Source: a virus. From it: a DNA stretch of 36,129 nt. The notes under the pieces were generated by a model. That model was not told where the DNA came from. It made no database searches and worked only from the letters and a program-made list of their open reading frames with translations. Shown here one piece after another: positions 30,952-36,129 of the stretch; within the stretch, counting starts at the first letter, position 1; the number at the start of each line of letters is the position of its first letter. The position numbers and the translations under genes are program-made. The stretch spans positions 1 through 36,129 of the IMG/VR virus record IMGVR_UViG_3300032053_014236. The stretch is one strand, 5' to 3'.

Positions 30952-33104
30952 TCATTTCCTCCCATTCCCATTACGCCACCCGGGGGAGCCTCGGCCGGAC
31001 CACCCCTGCCACCTATCAATTGGGCAGCTCCTCCTTGCGGTTCTAGGCCGCCAGGGGCTAAATTTCTGGCTACAACCGGCGGGGTACCCCTATTTGCCAC
31101 CTGTGGGGCTTCTCCGGGGGCTCCAGGGGCCGCATTTTGGGCGGGTGGGGCAGGTGGAGCTGGGGGGACCGGTGTTTGACGCCGTATGGCAGCCAGGTTA
31201 GGCATAGCCTTCTCGGGGTCAATTTCGTGGGCCTTAGCCACTTCTCCGAGTAAATACCCGCGCCCTTCATTCCCCATAATCTGGAAATCCACGGGATTAT
31301 TGGTCGCATTTAGGAATTCCAACATCCGAATTGCTCTTTGTTCCTTCTCGATTAATGCTGTCGAGCCCTTGGCTACCAACTTTACATCGCCCATCTTTTC
31401 TCTGAATTTCGGATTAAGGGCCAATTTCTCAAACAGGAAAATGATACTTTTTGTGATCATCATGTCATCGATGATCTTGATGATATTACGAATACCACGC
31501 GTCGCCTGGGTAATCAACATCGACAACCCGGATGCAGTATTCCCAGCTCCGCCCACCTGTGAGTCCCCATGCGCGTAAGCGGGAATATTCGATCGCTCGT
31601 CAGCTCCCTTTATAAAATCGCGGAAGACATTGAGGATCTGATCGGAATAGATCTGCGGCTGCCAGAATTGGATGGCAGGGCCAGTCTGCATTAGCTTATT
31701 TGTCGTAAGCCAACGTTTCCACGGAATGAGCCGCATGTCGCCCTTATCTCCACCACGTAGGCGATCCACGTTAATCTCAACCTGCGGTCCGGATCCCATC
31801 CCAATGTTGTTCACGATTGCGCGAGCACAGGCATTCGATACTACCTGTTCAGCATCTATCAACTGAGGCAGGCCCCTGCCCCACCATCCCTTCCGGTTTT
31901 CGTCAAACTGTGCTATGGAGCACGGTCTACGTCCAAGTGGGTCTTCGTTGATAATGGCCTTGATAACGTGATTGCCAATGAGCCACACAACGGCGTCGAA
32001 ATCAAAATCTTCCTGCCCCTTGGGGATCTTGACATTATGTTTTGCCAACATCTCCCCGGGAACGGGGCCATTATATTCCAGACAGTCAATCAGGTCGGTG
32101 TCGTAAACACCGATGGTATTACCCTTCTCGCGTTCTGCTCGTTCTGATTCAATCTGTGTCCATTCCCTGAATTTACCTTCCCCTGCTTCCTTGAGCACGG
32201 CCAGGATTTCTTTGCTATCCATTCCTTCAAGACCCACCATTTGCTGCAGGTCCAGTTTTCGGTATGGATATTTATCGAACCAGTAACCATCCTGGGGTCC
32301 CGTGGAGTCCGGCTGGGGATAAATATCGAAGGGTGATCGAGCCTCAAATTCTTCGATCACACGATCCTCAACCTGCACCTTTCCGTCTTTGCCATAGGAC
32401 AAAACCTTTCTCTGACGTTTGATCGGACCTTTCATGATCATGGTACCCAACACAACAAAATCGGTCAACCCTTCGTTGAGTGCCGAATACCAATCTCCAT
32501 CGATCAATTTGTCGTCGATCTCTTTTTCCATGGCGGCACATAATCGCCACGCTTCTGATTTTAATTCTTTCTCCAGCCGATCATGTAATTTTGGCAATTG
32601 CTCCGTGATGGTTTGCATTAACAGGGCTGGGTCAGTTGGTATCCCGGAGGCCTGACTTTCTGCGTACATCTCGTCCATTGCTTCCTTCATAAATCTTTGG
32701 TTAATGGAAGAAATTGTCTCGGGCGGCAATTCTGGAACAGGGGTCGGCTCTACGCCCCATGGTTTGACTCCGGGTTGCTGGAGGATATCACGTACCCACG
32801 CAACGGCATGGCGGCATTTAGTGTCGGTCACACCCACAAAAACTTCACTGCCTTGAATTTCCTTTATGGCGGCCAATTTTCTGCTATCGTAAGTATTTCT
32901 GGCCTGATCAATATTCTTGAAAAATTGATCTTCAATGCCTTCCTTCTTGGCTCGCTTTGCAGTGTTCCACCGGTTCTGAATATATCCGGATAATTCTACT
33001 AAGAGGGCTTCGTTATTGATAACACCCTCTTCGGCCTTGACATTGGCCTCCGCCGCAGCGTTTTCTTCCTGTGTCAATTGTTCGTTGGACTTGATCATTA
33101 CCAT
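30948..33104 (-). CDS. Portal protein
   Basis: A 718-residue protein; ATG at 33104 is chosen because AAGGAG stands six bases before it, although the frame is open further upstream. The sequence follows the podovirus portal layout: helical wing (about residues 30-90), beta-rich part with DRVIEEFEARSPFDIYPQPD, crown and stem parts with GWWGRGLPQLIDAEQVVSNA and IGMGSGPQVEINVDRL, then a helical stretch with SGLSMLITQATRGIRNI, and an Ala/Pro/Gly-rich disordered tail (about 645-718). It makes the ring through which DNA is packed. The terminase gene ends ten bases before it. Confidence 0.85.
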   Translation of the reverse strand: MVMIKSNEQLTQEENAAAEANVKAEEGVINNEALLVELSGYIQNRWNTAKRAKKEGIEDQFFKNIDQARNTYDSRKLAAIKEIQGSEVFVGVTDTKCRHAVAWVRDILQQPGVKPWGVEPTPVPELPPETISSINQRFMKEAMDEMYAESQASGIPTDPALLMQTITEQLPKLHDRLEKELKSEAWRLCAAMEKEIDDKLIDGDWYSALNEGLTDFVVLGTMIMKGPIKRQRKVLSYGKDGKVQVEDRVIEEFEARSPFDIYPQPDSTGPQDGYWFDKYPYRKLDLQQMVGLEGMDSKEILAVLKEAGEGKFREWTQIESERAEREKGNTIGVYDTDLIDCLEYNGPVPGEMLAKHNVKIPKGQEDFDFDAVVWLIGNHVIKAIINEDPLGRRPCSIAQFDENRKGWWGRGLPQLIDAEQVVSNACARAIVNNIGMGSGPQVEINVDRLRGGDKGDMRLIPWKRWLTTNKLMQTGPAIQFWQPQIYSDQILNVFRDFIKGADERSNIPAYAHGDSQVGGAGNTASGLSMLITQATRGIRNIIKIIDDMMITKSIIFLFEKLALNPKFREKMGDVKLVAKGSTALIEKEQRAIRMLEFLNATNNPVDFQIMGNEGRGYLLGEVAKAHEIDPEKAMPNLAAIRRQTPVPPAPPAPPAQNAAPGAPGEAPQVANRGTPPVVARNLAPGGLEPQGGAAQLIGGRGGPAEAPPGGVMGMGGNE

Positions 33105-33114
33105 GGTTGACTCC

Positions 33115-34647
33115 TTAAGTAAAAGCACTCCATCCGCCACTCTCAATCGGAGCGGATGTCCTATCTGGCCATAACCCCTGTGCCGGTGTGAGCAATGTCA
33201 ATGCGTCTTCGACTGCCATACAAGCATACTGACAAGCATCGTGAATATGGCTCACCAAATTTTTCTCGGGTTTATCGGTATACATTTCCTTACCGACCAC
33301 CTGAATGCGTCTCATTCGGTACTCACCGCGAAACCCCTTGATCAAATGCATGCAAGACGGATCAATCAACATCCCGTATCCATATTTCCCGCAAAATCGC
33401 ATGAGTAAACTTTCTACTGCGGTGAACCGTGCAGACAAAGAGTTTGATCTCGCTGGAGTTGCCTCCATCTTCAGGATCTCGCTGATCTCCTGAAAGGAAG
33501 TACGCTCATCGGTATCCGACCTCTTAACACCCGCAGGGTCACCTGTCAGGATTAACTGAGCTCCATAATACTTAGACACAAGAAATGGTCGAATCACATC
33601 CTTGATCATCAGTCGGGTGCATGTGTCAGTGATTAAAAATTCATGGAGAATCCTCATCTGCCCCCACGGCATAAATTGGCAAATGATCGTAGCCTGGTCA
33701 CGACCCGTGTTATCAAACCCAATAATGAGTGGATATTGTGGGTCTGCCTTGAGTGTTTCTTTCGATACGTGTTTCGAAGCGTCGAACTGAGGGTACACCG
33801 CTTTACCATCAGACACATAGCCGTATTCTCCATCTACGTAGACGCTGATAAATTCCTTGTCCTGTCCGGCCGCAAGGTTGGCATAGTAACCGATCGGAAG
33901 AAACGGAAGGTTCTCGGCCTGTTCCGATCTCCCACTTGGCTGTTTCCACAGTTTTGTGTACGGTACCCCCAAGACTGCGTTACACTTGGGGCATCTTCCG
34001 TTTTCAAAAAGAATGATACCGCCCTGACGATCCTTGCATGTGATGCAATATTGTGGACGTTGGATCTCGAACATTTTGTAAAACCAATGATCAATATCCG
34101 GAGGGTTTGTGTCCATCCAAATGCCATGCCAGGTGGCCCCTCCGGATCCGTCTGCGTTTTTAGGCGGGTATCGTCCAATACGCCCCCGCATTGCGTTTAC
34201 GATAGGAAGTGCAATTTCACGTGCTTCATTGAAGAAAGCACCCGTAAGCTCCAGTGATAATAGATTACGGATATCTTGAGGTTTATCGAGAGCCCTAAAA
34301 TGAATAGTCGCCTCAACAGGGTGACCATCCTCTGTTTGAATTTTGTTAATGACAAGATCATAATCGGTTGCCCTCCAATCGCCAAGCTCCAGGATCCACT
34401 GATGAAATGTTGGAATGGTGGTATCTCGAAGTTGTGGGTAAGAGTTTCTTACAACACCCCACCTAGACCGACTAATACCATCTGGCATGGGGGATTGTCG
34501 CATAGCTCGCTTAACAATCTCAATGGGTCCACATCCGGTAGTCTTGCCGGACCCAAAGGGACCCATGACTGCTCGGAGCATAGAGTCGTCCTGCGAAAAC
34601 GCCTTGATCGTTGGGACCCCTTTATATGAATACTCACGTACCGACAT
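33115..34647 (-). CDS. Terminase large subunit with an inserted zinc ribbon
   Basis: A 510-residue packaging motor. The ATPase has a Walker A GPFGSGKTT (residues 29-37), a Walker B-like LELTGAFFNEA with E141, and a coupling-type MDTNPP at about 179-183. The nuclease half has FDNTGRDQA (D312), LILTGDPAG (D370) and HIHDACQYA (D470), the three expected acidic positions. Between them lies CITCKDRQGG...RCPKC (C201, C204, C219, C222), a zinc ribbon that is not part of the core enzyme. The start uses GGGGGAAC before the ATG. It lies 40 bases after the tRNA-Tyr gene. Confidence 0.9.
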   Translation of the reverse strand: MSVREYSYKGVPTIKAFSQDDSMLRAVMGPFGSGKTTGCGPIEIVKRAMRQSPMPDGISRSRWGVVRNSYPQLRDTTIPTFHQWILELGDWRATDYDLVINKIQTEDGHPVEATIHFRALDKPQDIRNLLSLELTGAFFNEAREIALPIVNAMRGRIGRYPPKNADGSGGATWHGIWMDTNPPDIDHWFYKMFEIQRPQYCITCKDRQGGIILFENGRCPKCNAVLGVPYTKLWKQPSGRSEQAENLPFLPIGYYANLAAGQDKEFISVYVDGEYGYVSDGKAVYPQFDASKHVSKETLKADPQYPLIIGFDNTGRDQATIICQFMPWGQMRILHEFLITDTCTRLMIKDVIRPFLVSKYYGAQLILTGDPAGVKRSDTDERTSFQEISEILKMEATPARSNSLSARFTAVESLLMRFCGKYGYGMLIDPSCMHLIKGFRGEYRMRRIQVVGKEMYTDKPEKNLVSHIHDACQYACMAVEDALTLLTPAQGLWPDRTSAPIESGGWSAFT

Positions 34648-34657
34648 ATGTTCCCCC

Positions 34658-34675
34658 GTTTAGTTACAACTAAAC
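34658..34675 (-). promoter_or_regulatory. Inverted repeat just before the terminase ribosome site
   Basis: GTTTAGTT-AC-AACTAAAC is a perfect eight-base inverted repeat with a two-base centre, placed between the tRNA-Tyr end and the GGGGGAAC site of the terminase gene. It could be an operator or promoter-linked site, or a small stem in tRNA processing. The two-base loop is too small for a normal RNA hairpin without opening some pairs, which favours a protein-binding DNA site. Confidence 0.4.
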
Positions 34676-34687
34676 TGTACGACATAT

Positions 34688-34772
34688 TGGTGGGGAGGAG
34701 AGGAATCGAACCTCCTCAGCGCTAGGCTACGGCTTTACAGGCCGCTAGACTCACCACCTGTCCAACCTCCCC
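34688..34772 (-). tRNA. tRNA-Tyr (GUA), CCA encoded
   Basis: Acceptor GGGGAGG pairs fully with CCTCCCC, A73 and an encoded CCA follow. The anticodon loop CTGTAAA gives GUA with U33 present; the anticodon stem has five pairs including one wobble. A long variable arm (about 13 bases) fits a bacterial type II tRNA-Tyr. The T arm holds TTCGATT. Confidence 0.9.
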
Positions 34773-34773
34773 A

Positions 34774-34847
34774 TGGGGTGGCCGGTCGAATTCGAATCGA
34801 CTCCGAAAGGGCCACGACCTTTCATGCTACCATTACAACACGGCCAC
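34774..34847 (-). tRNA. Probable tRNA-His (GUG) with unusual positions, CCA encoded
   Basis: The acceptor GTGGCCG pairs fully with CGGCCAC, with C73, the His discriminator base, and encoded CCA. The T arm is perfect (GTCGA-TTCGAAT-TCGAC) and the anticodon stem has five good pairs. The loop TCGTGGC gives GUG but with C at position 33 instead of the near-universal U, and the base before position 1 is U rather than the G expected for tRNA-His. The D stem is weak (T10-T25 mismatch). It lies one base from tRNA-Tyr. It may be a degenerate or specialised His tRNA. Confidence 0.7.
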
Positions 34848-34850
34848 ACT

Positions 34851-34925
34851 TGGAGCCGATGAGAGGACTTGAACCCCTAACCCGAGGTTTACAAAACCCC
34901 CGCTCTACCATTGAGCTACACCGGC
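34851..34925 (-). tRNA. tRNA-Thr (UGU), CCA encoded
   Basis: Acceptor GCCGGTG pairs with CATCGGC (one wobble); U73 and an encoded CCA follow. The D arm (GCTC / GAGC, AATGGTA loop) and T arm (TTCAAGT loop) are normal. The anticodon loop TTTGTAA gives UGU. It starts directly after the stop of the HAD gene and ends three bases before tRNA-His. Confidence 0.9.
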
Positions 34926-35252
34926 TTACTTTTCACCGACGAATTTTCCAGAATTTGGGATCACCTGGCGAGCCCGGTCGTCCCAAAGCTCAAGGCATTC
35001 AAAATCCTTGACGTTGGTAATTTCTAAGGGGGGCAGGCCTATTTTGGAAAGCCAAGCCTTTATGGCGTCTGTGGCGTCCTTCCCCAGCCCCGCTCGGGCG
35101 GTGAATATTTTGAAGCGCTGCCCCCTCTTAATTTCAAACTTGATTCGTTCGACCATCCATCGGATAGGTTCTCCGATGTACGTGGGACCCCTCCATTCAT
35201 CATAGAACGCAAGAGTACCATCTAGGTCTACTCCGATCCAACCATTACTCAT
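34926..35252 (-). CDS. HAD-superfamily phosphatase
   Basis: A 108-residue protein with the HAD signature GVDLDGTLA (D9 nucleophile, D11), motif II in FTARAG (T51), a lysine near NVKDF (K83), and motif IV in LWDDRA (D91, D92). The short length without a large cap is like phage 3'-phosphatase or nucleotidase HADs, as in the phosphatase half of T4 polynucleotide kinase. ATG at 35252 is preferred; a GTG twelve bases upstream is in frame. Its end touches tRNA-Thr, so a role in RNA end repair or nucleotide salvage is possible but inferred only from place. Confidence 0.8.
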   Translation of the reverse strand: MSNGWIGVDLDGTLAFYDEWRGPTYIGEPIRWMVERIKFEIKRGQRFKIFTARAGLGKDATDAIKAWLSKIGLPPLEITNVKDFECLELWDDRARQVIPNSGKFVGEK

Positions 35253-35409
35253 TCTTCCATCCACCGGTCGGTACTATCCCATGTTCCTTCATCGCAAGCA
35301 GTCTCACCTGTGCAACGGCGTTCTTCTTACTCGTTGATTTCGCTTTTGTTCCGTGCGGGCTCGTCACTTTGTACTTCCCGCCCTTTGTCTTCGAGATTTT
35401 GTACGGCAT
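35245..35409 (-). CDS. Small basic hypothetical protein, 54 residues
   Basis: A basic protein (MPYKISKTKGGKYKVTSPHG, then KAKSTSKKNAVAQVRLLAM). AGGAG stands seven bases before ATG 35409, so this start is preferred to the longer frame. The pattern PYKxSKxxxGKYxVTSxHGxKAKxTxKxxAxAQVRLL is one I know from small uncharacterised proteins in large DNA viruses and phages. It overlaps the HAD gene slightly and the next gene by 83 bases in another frame. Confidence 0.7.
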   Translation of the reverse strand: MPYKISKTKGGKYKVTSPHGTKAKSTSKKNAVAQVRLLAMKEHGIVPTGGWKNE

Positions 35410-35488
35410 CTTCTTTCTCCTTCGGAAAGTCATATTCCTTCGGAACGAAGAAAAACATGACCTTTCTGCTTACCTGACTTCCCCCCAT
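35327..35488 (-). CDS. Small charged hypothetical protein, 53 residues
   Basis: Starts at ATG 35488 after a GGGGGA site. The product begins with a short basic and aromatic stretch (SQVSRKVMFFFVPKEYDF) and is then acidic and polar, ending in KSEINE. Its second half lies in a different frame over the first half of the basic 54-residue gene. Both frames have good ribosome sites, so one may be spurious past the overlap or both are real. No family recognised. Confidence 0.5.
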   Translation of the reverse strand: MGGSQVSRKVMFFFVPKEYDFPKEKEDAVQNLEDKGREVQSDEPARNKSEINE

Positions 35489-35498
35489 GATATCCCCC

Positions 35499-35642
35499 TT
35501 ATTTCTTGAGATCGATTGCTGCTTCGAGCAATGCAATTTTGTCTTCCAACTTCTTCGCGTTTTTTCGGTATATCCATGCCCCAAACAAAAAAGATACAAC
35601 ACAGCTCAGTGCCCATAAACCCAACCCAATTAAGAACGTCAT
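35499..35642 (-). CDS. Small single-pass membrane protein, 47 residues
   Basis: AGGAGG stands before the ATG and overlaps the stop of the preceding gene. The product has one N-terminal membrane segment (about residues 3-24, FLIGLGLWALSCVVSFLFGA) followed by a short basic link (YRKNAKK) and a coiled-coil-like tail (LEDKIALLEAAIDLKK). Possible roles are a small holin-like or spanin-like part or a membrane anchor; the sequence alone does not tell. It lies at the start of the late block, not next to a lysin. Confidence 0.65.
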   Translation of the reverse strand: MTFLIGLGLWALSCVVSFLFGAWIYRKNAKKLEDKIALLEAAIDLKK

Positions 35643-35650
35643 ATTGCCTC

Positions 35651-36129
35651 CTAATCATCCTTGATGACCAACTTGAATTCCTTCACATTGATCTGTTGAG
35701 GGTTGGTCACGTTTGTCTTGCTCCCGCTCCCGGGCGGTGGAACATTAAAATTTGTGATCTCTTTCAGGGTATCCACCAACTCCTTGAATGAACGCGGACT
35801 CTTCCAATCAAATCCCCAGGTCGCAAGGGCGGCCAACAATTGGTCCCTCCTCGGTTCATAATCGGCCGGGGGCTTCCCGTGCTTGATCGCCTTCGAGATG
35901 AAACTTAACTCATGTAAAGTATCGACGACATCGTTAACAACGGTGGCCAACTTTAAACGAGTATCTTCAGTCTGAGGCTTGATCTTCGCAATAAGGGGGT
36001 CGATGGGGAGTTGTTCCATGCGTTCGAGGCGCTCACGCCACTTAAACGCTCGGGAAATCATGGAGATATAAGGCAGGGACTTACCAAATTGTTCGGATAC
36101 CTTACGGAGGGTGCGACCATGCCCAAGAC
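35651..36129 (-). CDS. Terminase small subunit candidate with N-terminal HTH (5' end outside the window)
   Basis: The frame stays open to the right edge, so the gene is partial; at least 158 residues are visible. Upstream of the first internal ATG (36061) the same frame encodes GRTLRKVSEQFGKSLPYISM followed by SRAFKWRERLERMEQ, which has the helix-turn-helix plus WxxR layout of phage small terminases and related DNA binders. This shows that 36061 is not the true start. The middle is helical and the C terminus is a short acidic beta tail. Position at the head of the packaging genes supports the call. Confidence 0.65.
   Translation of the reverse strand, partial: LGHGRTLRKVSEQFGKSLPYISMISRAFKWRERLERMEQLPIDPLIAKIKPQTEDTRLKLATVVNDVVDTLHELSFISKAIKHGKPPADYEPRRDQLLAALATWGFDWKSPRSFKELVDTLKEITNFNVPPPGSGSKTNVTNPQQINVKEFKLVIKDD

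Noticed and set aside
33643-34257. Plus-strand frame of 204 codons opposite the terminase gene
   Set aside because: The minus strand there encodes the terminase motifs and zinc ribbon; the plus frame has no ribosome site.

Overview
This window is most likely part of a tailed double-stranded DNA phage genome, free or integrated, with a podovirus-like structural plan. The virion block lies on the minus strand and reads, in transcription order from the right edge: a terminase-small-subunit candidate (cut by the window edge), small accessory genes, a HAD phosphatase, three tRNA genes (Thr, His, Tyr), large terminase, portal, a 98-residue protein, scaffold, major capsid protein, a set of small paralogous decoration or fibre-like proteins, a long repeat protein, sugar-binding-like proteins, head-tail adaptor, a tail-tube-B-like protein, further tail proteins, two long helical virion proteins, a 3108-residue multidomain giant, and a small membrane protein resembling a holin or antiholin. 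I see no tape measure, sheath or tail-tube gene, which fits a short-tailed particle whose giant and helical proteins could be internal, ejected proteins. The host cannot be named from the sequence.

Left end (1-2034, plus strand): a compact operon with ATGA start-stop overlaps. It encodes two small unknown proteins, a 12-segment major-facilitator transporter of the BT1 / folate-biopterin type, a short protein resembling sigma factor region 4, and a small unknown protein. It meets the minus-strand block tail to tail, with overlapping stop codons.

Giant gene (2303-11629, minus): from N to C terminus it carries proline-rich and glycine-rich segments, a GHKL-type ATPase, a zincin (HELAH), a B12-binding-like segment plus a radical-SAM core (CLFNCKFC), a second zincin (HELFGH), and a long C-terminal region typical of phage polyvalent proteins. 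A radical-SAM enzyme and a GHKL ATPase in one phage polypeptide is the most striking thing here. I infer an effector delivered with the DNA or made late in infection.

Tail and decoration region (11642-28365): many proteins are built from shared modules, seen as paralogous pairs, a triplet, and one small domain reused in three genes. Three hairpins followed by T-rich stretches on the minus strand (two strong, one weak) divide the block and probably set expression steps, including one directly after the capsid gene.

Right end (28444-36129): classical packaging and head genes, three tightly packed tRNAs, and small genes. The large terminase carries an inserted zinc ribbon, and the tRNA-His has unusual positions.

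No stretch longer than 300 bases lacks a gene. No CRISPR, insertion sequence, integrase or attachment site was seen.
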